Origin: Nitrospinota bacterium
GTDB lineage: Bacteria > Nitrospinota_A > JADGAW01
DNA length: 8,795 bases
Direction of reading: 5' to 3'
Assembly: GCA_015231815.1 (NCBI GenBank)
Contig: JADGAW010000080.1
Span: 1 to 8,795 of the forward strand
The notes beneath the pieces are model-generated. The model saw nothing but the letters and a program-made list of their open reading frames with translations, was not told the DNA's origin and searched no databases. Position numbers and translations under genes: made by a program. Position 1 is the stretch's first letter; every line of letters starts with the position of its first letter. Of this stretch, positions 1 to 6,893 are shown piece after piece.

Positions 1-52
1 AAACCTTTTTAATTTCTTCATTTTCAAGAGTTAGGAGTCTTTTTTTCAGCTT

Positions 53-835
53 TTACATCGTATCCCAAGGCAGAAAATCATAGTTTAATTTTGTGAGCTT
101 ATTGCCTTCCATCTCAATGTCAAAATGAAATAGCTTATAATCCTTTACATCTTCAAATGTTAGCAACTCATCAAACCAGTCAACACCATCAATAGTTAAC
201 GTAGCTTTAAATGAATCGTCTGTATCAAAGGGAGAATTCAGTGCGACAATTGACCTGTTACATTCACGAGCCATCTTCTTATTCCAAGGTACTCGAAGTT
301 TTCTTATGTGAATTTGAGTCCCTGAACAATCTTTGAAAACACTCGGACTTTGTTCTTTAATTAAAATTGGCACATCTTCCAAATACTTTGCATTTTCAAT
401 ATCATTCCAATCTATTTCCAGAACTAATTCTTTCCCGTTTTCTTTTCTGGTTACTATTTCAATCTCTCTTCCAAGTCTATGCACACCTAAACGTCCTATT
501 CCCTTTTCACCCAAACGGTATCGTTTAAAACGTTTTGTCCTATGCATTTCAGGGTCTTCATGGCTTAAAAGGTCTTCTTTATAACTACTGCCAATCTCCA
601 ACCATCCCGTTTCAAGTGTTTCATAATCCATTCCTTCACCATCATCCAAAATGAGGATTTCACCCTTACCTTCCTCCTCAGGATTTTCCATTATTACTTC
701 GCATTTAGACGCATCAGCATCATAAGAATTCTTTATCAACTCCAACAATGCTATAGATTCACTTCTTATTAACTGTTCCCCCAGTTGCTTGATAAGTCTT
801 GCTCTTGTTTTAAAAGAAAAAGTTTTTTCTACCAT
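53..835 (-). CDS. GHKL ATPase, N-terminal half of a split MutL/Hsp90-like defence ATPase (fragment)
   Basis: This is the N-terminal ATP-binding half of a large GHKL ATPase of the kind found beside Dcm methyltransferases and Vsr. Visible motifs are the N box (E32-L-I-K-N36-S-Y-D39-A), the G1 box D64-D-G-E-G68-M and the lid motif G109-E-K-G-I-G-R115. The GxxGxG lid resembles MutL/Hsp90 rather than histidine kinases. The ATG at 833-835 overlaps the end of the upstream methyltransferase fragment by 7 nt, as in an operon. The product ends at a TAA (53-55), but the same frame stays open beyond it to the window edge and reads as charged coding-like sequence (KLKKRLLTLENEEIKKV). The stop is therefore probably a nonsense mutation. 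The C-terminal half of the same protein lies on the opposite strand from about 1254. A fragment of this length has no transducer region and is unlikely to be functional alone. The fold is confident; the exact family is less so. Confidence 0.8.
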   Translation of the reverse strand: MVEKTFSFKTRARLIKQLGEQLIRSESIALLELIKNSYDADASKCEVIMENPEEEGKGEILILDDGEGMDYETLETGWLEIGSSYKEDLLSHEDPEMHRTKRFKRYRLGEKGIGRLGVHRLGREIEIVTRKENGKELVLEIDWNDIENAKYLEDVPILIKEQSPSVFKDCSGTQIHIRKLRVPWNKKMARECNRSIVALNSPFDTDDSFKATLTIDGVDWFDELLTFEDVKDYKLFHFDIEMEGNKLTKLNYDFLPWDTM

Positions 836-1263
836 TGTTCTTTGAGTTTTTCAGCAATTTTTTGACCGAGCAGGATGGGGACGGCATTTCCAATTTGTTT
901 GAAAGCGGCAGTTCTTCCTGGTATTTCAGAAACACTCTCAAAAAAATAGTTGTCAGGGAAAGTCTGAAGACGTGCTACCTCTCTGGGAGTTAATGAACGG
1001 TTTTGTTCTACATCCGGGTGAATATAATAATGACCGTCTTTGGCAATATGGGCAACAACCGTGTGAGAGGCAGCCAAGGTGTCTGCAACTACTTTAAATC
1101 GATCCGTGAAAGAATCTCTATTATTGTGGGTTTTCAATATTTCCGGCAGATCGTTGTAATTGAGCCGTTTCTTATCGTTATTCCATCTTTCTACCGCTAT
1201 CCGATAAATTTCCTTGTCCTGTTCCGTATGTGGTCTTGCTGTGTGAAAGGTAACAGGGATTAA
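829..1263 (-). pseudogene. C-terminal fragment of a Dcm-like cytosine-C5 DNA methyltransferase (5'-truncated)
   Basis: The frame can be read from about 1263 down to the TAG at 829-831; a TTG at 1137 is only an internal codon. The fragment is about 144 residues. It covers the end of the target-recognition region (starting near IPVTFHTARPHTEQ), then VVAHIAKDGHYYIHPD, motif IX (RSLTPREVARLQTFPD) and motif X (AFKQIGNAVP). Motifs I (FxGxG), IV (the PCQ catalytic loop), VI (ENV) and VIII (QxRxR) are absent, so it cannot methylate DNA. Upstream of about 1263 the frame loses resemblance and meets stops at 1351-1353 and 1372-1374. That is where the oppositely oriented ATPase C-half begins. The missing N-terminal part should lie left of the window on the plus strand if an inversion is the cause. 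The fragment is followed directly by the ATPase N-half, overlapping by 7 nt. Confidence 0.85.
1252..1263. other. Inversion breakpoint between head-to-head gene fragments
   Basis: Read on the minus strand, the methyltransferase frame is recognisable up to the residues IPV at 1252-1260. Read on the plus strand, the ATPase C-half is recognisable from about 1257-1260 (GLKEYLDENGG), with a TAA at 1251-1253 just before it. The two homologies abut within about 10 nt with no spacer. This fits a breakpoint, possibly with a few bases shared by both parents. I see no long inverted repeat or recombinase site here. The partner breakpoint is not in the window, so matching repeats could not be sought. Confidence 0.7.
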
Positions 1264-1310
1264 AAGAATATCTCGATGAAAATGGAGGGGTTCGGGTCTT
1301 TCGCAACAAG

Positions 1311-2405
1311 ATGCGGGTAATGAATTATGGTGAACAGGGGGAAGATTGGCTTAACCTTGGTGGACGACGGGTTAATATGCCAGCTAAACGGGTCAGTAAT
1401 AATATTATTTTAGGCGCAGTTTTCCTTGACCGTGAACATAGTACTGACTTAGTTGAAAAGGCTAACCGCGAAGGGTTTGTTGAGAATGAAGCTTTTGCTG
1501 AGTTGGTTAAAGCCGTTCTCTATGCTCTTGATAAAGTTGAGACATATCGTAAAACAGATAAAGACTTGTTAAGGAAGCATTATGGCCCTCAAGATACAGC
1601 ACAACCCGTAGTAACTTCAATAGCGGAGTTAAGAGAATTTGTTGGAGAAAAAATAAAAGAAGCTTCAACACAAGAAGATATTGACCGCTATCTTGTTCGA
1701 ATTGAAAATGAGTATGAAAGAATAACAGAGACATTGTTAAAAAGTGCTGGGGCTGGTTTAAACCTGATTGTCGTAATACATCAGATAGAGAAGATAATCA
1801 AGGATATTAAAGCAATGTTAAAAAAGAAAGTGTCATTCGAAGAAATTGAAGAGAGGATTAAAGCACTCTCAGCTCTTGTTGAAGGTTACAGCATTCTTGT
1901 AAAAAAATCCCAAAAGAAAGCGCATGGAATCAAATCACTTTTGGACCAAAGTGTTGCTAATGTAAGATTTCGCCTTGATGATCATCATATTAAAGTGTTA
2001 AAAGATTATTCGGAATACAATGCTCTTTGCTCTGAAGATCATATGATAAGCGCTTTAATGAACCTCTTTGATAATTCTATTTGGTGGCTCAAATATGCAA
2101 AAGTTGAACAGCCACAAATTTACATGAACGTTTCAAAGAAAATACATGGTTACACAACTGTTATTTTTGCAGATAATGGGCCTGGTTTTACCTTGTCAAC
2201 AGATGAAATCGTTAAACCGTTTGTAACCAATAAACCTGACGGGATGGGGATAGGACTTCACTTGACACAGGAGATTATGAAATCTCTGGGTGGAGATTTA
2301 AAGTTCCCCAATAAAAGTGAAGCTGAAGATCTTAATGTTCCAAAAGGATTTTTAGAAGGAGCAATTGTTGCGTTATCTTTTAAGGAAAAGGAGGGGGAAA
2401 AATGA
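1311..2405 (+). CDS. GHKL ATPase, C-terminal half with histidine-kinase-like ATPase domain (fragment)
   Basis: This is the C-terminal half of the split ATPase. The ATG at 1311 opens the frame, but coding-like sequence extends upstream to about 1257 (LKEYLDENGG, then RVFRNK). The true protein therefore began in the segment now inverted. No Shine-Dalgarno is placed for this ATG; the GGAGGGG at 1284-1290 is 20 nt away. Residues 1-60 (NYGEQGEDWLNLGGRRVN, SNNIILGAV, NREGFVENEA) resemble the linker of these proteins. A DHp-like helical region follows, with H157 in VVIHQIEK. Next comes a histidine-kinase-type ATPase domain: N box N251-L-F-D254-N255, G1 D288-N-G-P-G292, G2 G311-M-G-I-G-L. The TGA overlaps the next start by 4 nt (ATGA). 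Pairing with a receiver-like neighbour suggests a phosphorelay-like link, which is inference. Without the N-half the natural protein is not made. Confidence 0.82.
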   Translation: MRVMNYGEQGEDWLNLGGRRVNMPAKRVSNNIILGAVFLDREHSTDLVEKANREGFVENEAFAELVKAVLYALDKVETYRKTDKDLLRKHYGPQDTAQPVVTSIAELREFVGEKIKEASTQEDIDRYLVRIENEYERITETLLKSAGAGLNLIVVIHQIEKIIKDIKAMLKKKVSFEEIEERIKALSALVEGYSILVKKSQKKAHGIKSLLDQSVANVRFRLDDHHIKVLKDYSEYNALCSEDHMISALMNLFDNSIWWLKYAKVEQPQIYMNVSKKIHGYTTVIFADNGPGFTLSTDEIVKPFVTNKPDGMGIGLHLTQEIMKSLGGDLKFPNKSEAEDLNVPKGFLEGAIVALSFKEKEGEK

Positions 2406-3640
2406 AACTTTCTAATGCGGGAAGAATTGTAGTAATTGATGACAAATATCAAGATGTAAAGAACTTGTTAAAGGTTCTTAATAAGGAATTTATTCCATTT
2501 ATATACAGCACAGGAATGGAAGATACTCTACCATCAAAACCACCAGGTGGAATCAGGCTTGTTTTTCTTGATTTAATTTTAAAAGGCGGTGATGGACAAT
2601 CTGATAAAAACAAAGTTTCGACTTTAATGGGAGTATTAACTAAGTTTATTGATTCTAAGAATGGCCCTTATGTGATTGTATTCTGGAGTAAACATAAGGA
2701 ACTTATAGACTCTATTATAGAAAAATCTAAAGAGTTGGATATTGCGCCAGTAATGTCTTTGGATATGGAAAAGAGTGAATGCCTTAACAGTCAAAACCCA
2801 TTGGATTTTATAGCTTCTAAACTTGAAGAGTGTTTAAAAAAACTTCAAGGATTTCAGGTGTTAACTGAATGGGAAAATGCTGTCAACGAAGCTTCAAAGA
2901 AGTATGTAAATGAATTCTTTGAGATTGTTAAAGGTGATGATTGGTCTGATAAATTATCAAAAACGTTCTATTCTCTATATCAAGGCATAGTCGGACAAAG
3001 TGAAATAAATAATGAAGATGATAAATTCCAACTTGCTCGTCAAGTTTTCAACAATGGATTTCAGGATATATTGGAGAATATCTCTAAGATTGAATTGAAA
3101 AAACCAGAGGACTTTAACCTTAAAGAGGGTATCCAGGAGGAAGAGATTGCCGCCAAGACTAACGATTTTCTTTCATTGGTTAAAGAACCATCCGAAGATG
3201 AGATAAGACCGGGGTATGTCTTGTTAGAAGAAAATCATAATCTAAATGAAAATCTTATTAAGAACGTTTTTTCTCAAGGTAAAGATTTTAAATTAGGAGA
3301 AACGCCCTTGGTGTGCAAAATAATAATTACCCCTGAATGTGACATCGCACAAAACAAAAAACTACTTCACCGTTTGGTTTACGCAATAATTACTGAACAA
3401 CCACTTAAGATGGGTAACCTTGGTGACAGTTGGTTTGTGATTGGGCCTCTCTTTCATGACAATAAAATTAAATATATAACCTGTTGTCACCAGACAGTAA
3501 CCTCCCATAATGAGATAGAGGGTAGGACTTTATTTGCTTTAAAAAGAGACCTTCTTTTTGACCTTCAATCTAAGGTGGCAAACCATGTAAACAGACTGGG
3601 GAATATTACGATCATGCCGTATAAGCCGTCCAAAAAATAG
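2402..3640 (+). CDS. Receiver-domain protein (response-regulator-like) of the R-M/GHKL locus
   Basis: This 412-aa protein has an N-terminal CheY-like receiver fold and a long C-terminal region I do not recognise. Receiver features are the acidic pair D13-D14 after IVVI, the putative phosphoacceptor D57 in LVFLDLIL, S96 after a beta strand (VIVFWS) and K124 near the end of the domain (about 1-145). There is no recognisable DNA-binding output domain. A charged helical middle follows. Then comes a C-terminal segment with a distinctive T310-P-E-C313-D314 motif (IIITPECDIAQ), a CCHQ motif and a basic tail. The start overlaps the ATPase stop by ATGA, and the stop shares one base with the vsr GTG. 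Translation coupling and a joint role are therefore likely. Receiver proteins beside GHKL ATPases, Dcm and Vsr are a recurring arrangement. The frame is intact although the upstream partner is broken. Confidence 0.78.
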   Translation: MKLSNAGRIVVIDDKYQDVKNLLKVLNKEFIPFIYSTGMEDTLPSKPPGGIRLVFLDLILKGGDGQSDKNKVSTLMGVLTKFIDSKNGPYVIVFWSKHKELIDSIIEKSKELDIAPVMSLDMEKSECLNSQNPLDFIASKLEECLKKLQGFQVLTEWENAVNEASKKYVNEFFEIVKGDDWSDKLSKTFYSLYQGIVGQSEINNEDDKFQLARQVFNNGFQDILENISKIELKKPEDFNLKEGIQEEEIAAKTNDFLSLVKEPSEDEIRPGYVLLEENHNLNENLIKNVFSQGKDFKLGETPLVCKIIITPECDIAQNKKLLHRLVYAIITEQPLKMGNLGDSWFVIGPLFHDNKIKYITCCHQTVTSHNEIEGRTLFALKRDLLFDLQSKVANHVNRLGNITIMPYKPSKK

Positions 3641-4053
3641 TGGATAGACTTTCCGAAGAACAACGCAGTTACAATATGTCCCGAATCAGGGGCAAAGACA
3701 CCAAGCCAGAACAAATCGTTAGAAAACTCTTATGGGACAATGGTTTTCGTTACCGACTTCATAAAAAAGACCTTCCAGGAAAACCTGATATTGTCTTTAT
3801 TGGAAAAAAGAAAGCCATTTTTGTTCATGGTTGTTTTTGGCATAAACACGATTGTAAAAATTTTAAATGGCCTCAGTCCAATGAGGAGTTCTGGAGAGAA
3901 AAAATTGAAGGTAATGCTTTAAGAGACCTGAAAAATCAAAAGAAGCTCAGTAAACTTGACTGGAAATATTTAATTATTTGGGAATGTGAGATTAAGGGAA
4001 AAGCTCTATGCGGTTTGCAGCAAAAAGTGGATGAATTCCTGCTTGAGGATTAA
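3640..4053 (+). CDS. vsr: Very short patch repair (Vsr) endonuclease
   Basis: Vsr nicks DNA 5' to the T of T:G mismatches formed when 5-methylcytosine deaminates in a Dcm site, starting short-patch repair. At 137 aa it has the normal family length. Diagnostic features are SRIRGKDTKPE (14-24), which includes the N-terminal helix contacts, and the catalytic aspartate D50 in PGKPDIVF. The block VHGCFWHKHDC (62-72) follows, with aromatic intercalators F66-W67 and zinc ligands among C65, H70 and C72. The closing cysteine is C116 in WEC. Translation starts at GTG 3640-3642, overlapping the previous stop by one base (TAGTG), so it is probably coupled. Usually vsr partners a methyltransferase of matching specificity. 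Here the local methyltransferase is a fragment, so the enzyme may be orphaned. Confidence 0.95.
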   Translation: MDRLSEEQRSYNMSRIRGKDTKPEQIVRKLLWDNGFRYRLHKKDLPGKPDIVFIGKKKAIFVHGCFWHKHDCKNFKWPQSNEEFWREKIEGNALRDLKNQKKLSKLDWKYLIIWECEIKGKALCGLQQKVDEFLLED

Positions 4054-4097
4054 CATTGAGATATATCAAACTATTCGAAGTGATATTTCACACCCTC

Positions 4098-4127
4098 AGG
4101 CAGAATTATATGTTTATTGTTCTGCTT
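4098..4127 (+). terminator. Weak hairpin downstream of vsr
   Basis: GCAGAA (4100-4105) can pair with TTCTGC (4120-4125), extended by a G-T and an A-T pair, around a 14-nt loop. It lies 45 nt after the vsr stop. There is only a short T-rich tail, so it is a weak candidate for the operon end. Confidence 0.25.
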
Positions 4128-4150
4128 AAATGTATTTATGGAGAACTATT

Positions 4151-4176
4151 GAGCCTTTTCATGATGAAAAAAGCTC
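4151..4176. terminator. Hairpin between convergent vsr and SDR genes
   Basis: GAGC (4151-4154) pairs with GCTC (4173-4176), and TTTTC (4156-4160) pairs with GAAAA (4166-4170), with a small internal mismatch and a tight loop. The hairpin begins immediately after the SDR stop on the minus strand and faces vsr on the other side. It could be a bidirectional terminator. Neither side has a proper U tract after the stem. Confidence 0.35.
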
Positions 4177-4908
4177 CTACCATGACATACGTTTACCTTT
4201 GTGATACAGTTGACCGTTAGGGAATTGTTGACGGGGAATAGTAACAAGATCGACGACCGTGCTTGCTCCTTCATTAACCTCCATTGGTGCTGCTTGGGTT
4301 CCAAGATCGGTTTTAACCCATCCCGGGTGAGCAGCAGCGACAACAATCCCTTTCTCTGCCAACGTATTTGCTTGAATTACTGTTAACATATTGAGTCCAG
4401 CCTTCGAAGTTGAGTACCCCACGGCCATGAAACCTCCAACATCATTCCACGCACTTTCAGCAGTACCAATTGAGCCGAGCATTGACGAATGATTGATTAC
4501 CCGTGCATCGTCACTTTTCGAGAGAAGCGGTACAAGTGCTTCGGTAATTGCGTAAGGAGCGATAAGGTTCACCTCAAGGGTGCGTCTGATCTTCTCAGTA
4601 TTAGTCGGCTGCCCATCCCACTCAACAGAAATCCCGGCATTGTTCACAAGTACATCGAGCTTTCCAAAGGTAGTTTCGATATAGTTCGCAAGATTGGCAA
4701 TATCACCAGGGTTGGTTACCTCAAGACGAACAGTATGGGCATCGTATCCGGAAGCCACGAGTTCGGCAGCAGCCGCACTTCCGACCTGTTCATTTCTTGA
4801 CGTAAGAATTACCGTATAACCAAGACTTCCCAATTGTCTTGCGATTTCTTTTCCCAAACCCTTGTTTGCCCCGGTAATGAGGGCTACTTTTCCGTTCTTT
4901 TTTGTCAT
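4177..4908 (-). CDS. Short-chain dehydrogenase/reductase (SDR), classical type
   Basis: This is a complete 243-aa classical SDR, a cytosolic NAD(P)-dependent oxidoreductase. The Rossmann glycine motif is T12-G-A-N-K-G-L-G19, and NNAG is at 89-92. The catalytic tetrad is N114, S142 (S141 adjacent), Y165 and K169 in YSTSK. A PGW motif follows (HPGWVKTDLG). R38 at the end of the second strand (TSR) favours NADPH over NADH. The sequence resembles the carbonyl reductase-like branch of the family (TGANKGLG start, PGWVKTD), but the substrate cannot be read from sequence. The start is secured by AGGAG at 4916-4920, 7 nt upstream of the ATG. The gene is convergent with vsr, and its base composition looks richer in G+C than the R-M operon, so it is probably an independent gene. 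Confidence 0.93.
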   Translation of the reverse strand: MTKKNGKVALITGANKGLGKEIARQLGSLGYTVILTSRNEQVGSAAAAELVASGYDAHTVRLEVTNPGDIANLANYIETTFGKLDVLVNNAGISVEWDGQPTNTEKIRRTLEVNLIAPYAITEALVPLLSKSDDARVINHSSMLGSIGTAESAWNDVGGFMAVGYSTSKAGLNMLTVIQANTLAEKGIVVAAAHPGWVKTDLGTQAAPMEVNEGASTVVDLVTIPRQQFPNGQLYHKGKRMSW

Positions 4909-5194
4909 TATCTTTCTCCTTCTGTTTGCCGCCAGATTTGATTTACCCGTTATACAGAGGATACGGCTACCACCATGTACGGGTCATCGTGCAATACTAT
5001 AGTCTGCCCAACTTTCTCACAGAAGGAAAAACTATATCCCATAAAAGGTAGTTATGTCAATTGTTTTACCATTGAAGAACTTGGAATCCAAGAAAGACAC
5101 GGTGTTGCTCTGTGGCTTAAAAACATTTTTTATGTTAAATCTCAGCCTTGAATTCAATTTTACTGTTGCCGAACATCGGCTCAATAATTTTGTT

Positions 5195-5212
5195 AACCCC
5201 GTGCCCGGGGTT
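5195..5212. repeat. GC-rich perfect hairpin
   Basis: AACCCCG (5195-5201) and CGGGGTT (5206-5212) form a perfect 7-bp stem around the loop TGCC. It stands out in an AT-rich neighbourhood. No T tract follows on either strand, so a classical intrinsic terminator is not supported. Confidence 0.6.
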
Positions 5213-5320
5213 GATTTCTCAATAAATCTTAAATATAAATCTGGTTTTAAATTCAAATTCCAGTAAAAGATGGTATTATTTTCTAGTCAGGGGGTTGAGT
5301 GAAAGAAAGGCAAGACTGAT

Positions 5321-5350
5321 TTGCAAAAGAAACAAAGGTTACTCTATAAT
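5321..5350 (+). promoter_or_regulatory. Putative sigma70-type promoter upstream of the three-gene cluster
   Basis: TTGCAA (5321-5326, four of six bases matching the -35 consensus) lies 18 nt before a perfect TATAAT (5345-5350). The next start codon is at 5471, which leaves an untranslated leader of roughly 115 nt. Confidence 0.45.
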
Positions 5351-5470
5351 CTCGATTTTATTTTTCAGGTTAACGATAGACGAGATGCGATTAATTCCTC
5401 CTTTCTCACTCTTTTCAGACAAGGGGAAACCAATCCTAAAAAGAATACTTTTCGATTTTCTTCTTAAATA

Positions 5471-6871
5471 ATGCGTTCTGACAAAACAACATCCGAAAAC
5501 AAATTAATTGGGCTCACCGTTTCTCTGATCGATGAACGCCTTATCGAAACCTTCAGCTTTACTTCCGATCACGTTTCAGCAACCATTGGAACGAAAGATG
5601 GAGCAGTCTGCGCTCCAATTCTCTCGTTTGATGCTGTAAGACCTGATTCTGTACGCATTTACGGAGAAGGATTCGAAATTTTGTGGGAAGATATCGAAAT
5701 CGGACCTGTTTGCGTTTCAGTAAGGCGTAATGGAGTTCCGGTAGTGTATGGAATAAATGACCCGATATCAGAAGACATGAATGTTTTGAATGCGAAAGTT
5801 TGTGCCAGTGCCTATCTTGCGCGCCATCCTATTGGACACGAGGACTATGAATGGGTTACCGTAGAACCGAGGCGGGTTGAAGGTGGATGGTATTTCGACT
5901 TCGAGTACCGTTGCCTACAGAATGTGCCAAAAGAGCAATGGGAAGTCTTAGGAGGTGCTCCGGGCTTTATCGTATCCGAGAAGGGAACCGTCAGAGAGGT
6001 CGGTTGGGATGAATTGCCCGGCCTTTTAGAAAACGTTGGATCGAAGGATGGGAGCAACGATACTATATCAGGTAATGAATCGGCTAACGGAAATGGCATC
6101 AGGTTTCATCTCTATCCGATGTACTTCGTGTATGCGATAGCGGGTTTTCTTGCCATCTTTTGGGATTGGCGAGCGTTGTTGGGCCTTGCCGTAATAATGG
6201 CGGCTTTCTGGATTATTGCCTATTTCGATGATAAAAGATACCAAACTACTACAAATCAGTTCGACAACGAAGACGATGTTTCTCCAGTTGGAGATATTCC
6301 TCATAAATTCTGTCCCGAATGCAATGCACCATTATTTGTAGTGCAACCCGGCATAACCACTGCGGAAGAGATTATCGCTTTTGCAAAGAACTCTCAATGT
6401 TGGCAAGAGAATCCTGATGCAATCACTGGTTGGATGCCTCCCGGACGTTTCTGTCCGAATGGCTGCCATGCAATTCATATCACACCGGTTCCGCAGTTCC
6501 ACACTACAGGACAGAAGCCGGAACCCAAACGAATTCCATGTCCGGTACGAATTACGGTTGCCGATGTGTTACGAGATGGTAGTAGTTATGAATTGGTCTA
6601 TGAATCCGAAACGGGAGACTCCATTAAAGTACTCCTCAGTGTCATTACCGAAGGTGAACTTCGACGGATCGGCTACAAGAAACCGTGCCTGTATCGGCTC
6701 GATCCGGAATCCCACAAAGAGCTCGATTTGTGGGATATCAATTGGGACGAAGCCGGGGAACTCGCAAGCCTCCTTCATCCGCTGCTCGCATTGAACGACA
6801 GCATAAAAGTAGGTAGTGCTGCCCGTGCACGGGAAATGATCCTTTATCTTAAGCGTCGGGGCAAAGTGTGA
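5471..6871 (+). CDS. Two-helix membrane protein with Imm35-like and zinc-ribbon-like segments, function unknown
   Basis: I do not recognise this 466-aa protein as a whole. Residues 1-95 look like a beta-rich domain (ATIGTKDG, ILWEDIEIGPV). Residues 100-185 resemble the Imm35/YrhB-type immunity fold: a short helix (NAKVCASAYLARH), then EGGWYFDFEYR, then GGAPGFIVSEKGTV and EVGWDE. This assignment is tentative. A polar linker (190-212) leads to two hydrophobic helices at about 214-231 and 233-252, forming a membrane hairpin with both large soluble parts on the same side. After it, C281-x2-C284 and C328-x3-C332 suggest a zinc site split by about 43 residues. The C-terminus is soluble and ends in a basic segment. 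The ATG at 5471 is the first in frame (TAA at 5465-5467), but it has no Shine-Dalgarno. The macro-domain gene follows within 25 nt, so the two are probably cotranscribed. Confidence 0.7.
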   Translation: MRSDKTTSENKLIGLTVSLIDERLIETFSFTSDHVSATIGTKDGAVCAPILSFDAVRPDSVRIYGEGFEILWEDIEIGPVCVSVRRNGVPVVYGINDPISEDMNVLNAKVCASAYLARHPIGHEDYEWVTVEPRRVEGGWYFDFEYRCLQNVPKEQWEVLGGAPGFIVSEKGTVREVGWDELPGLLENVGSKDGSNDTISGNESANGNGIRFHLYPMYFVYAIAGFLAIFWDWRALLGLAVIMAAFWIIAYFDDKRYQTTTNQFDNEDDVSPVGDIPHKFCPECNAPLFVVQPGITTAEEIIAFAKNSQCWQENPDAITGWMPPGRFCPNGCHAIHITPVPQFHTTGQKPEPKRIPCPVRITVADVLRDGSSYELVYESETGDSIKVLLSVITEGELRRIGYKKPCLYRLDPESHKELDLWDINWDEAGELASLLHPLLALNDSIKVGSAARAREMILYLKRRGKV

Positions 6872-6893
6872 TTGCTCCGGGGAGAATGTGTAC

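Larger units (their letters stand above)
4909..5470. other. 560-nt intergenic stretch without a convincing gene
   Basis: Nearest the SDR is its ribosome binding site and presumably its promoter, though I find no good -35/-10 pair on the minus strand. Between 5032 and 5266 both strands are open over almost the same span, about 70-74 codons each. The minus frame needs a TTG start and has no Shine-Dalgarno, and the plus frame lacks one as well. Neither product resembles a family I know. A GC-rich hairpin lies at 5195-5212 and a plus-strand promoter-like pair at 5321-5350. The central part could be an intergenic repeat or a gene relic, but this is unproven. Confidence 0.5.

Noticed and set aside
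333..584. Plus-strand open frame opposite the ATPase N-half
   Set aside because: It is antisense to a clear GHKL domain, and its serine/phenylalanine-rich product is typical of a shadow frame.
1003..1263. Plus-strand open frame opposite the methyltransferase fragment
   Set aside because: The minus strand here carries recognisable methyltransferase motifs IX and X, and the plus product has no family resemblance.
1..1310. Recombinase-driven phase-variable switch as a firm conclusion
   Set aside because: No invertase gene or inverted repeat is visible in the window, and the extra TAA at 53-55 points to decay. It is kept only as a hypothesis.
4489..4800. Plus-strand open frame opposite the SDR gene
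   Set aside because: The SDR catalytic motifs on the minus strand explain the region.
5386..5412. Strong minus-strand Shine-Dalgarno-like AAAGGAGGAAT near 5396-5406
   Set aside because: No start codon with an open frame follows at a suitable distance.
6381..6794. 137-codon frame inside the membrane-protein gene, and the opposite frame at 6569-6895
   Set aside because: Both lie within a long coherent frame with membrane helices and paired cysteines, and they show shadow-like composition.
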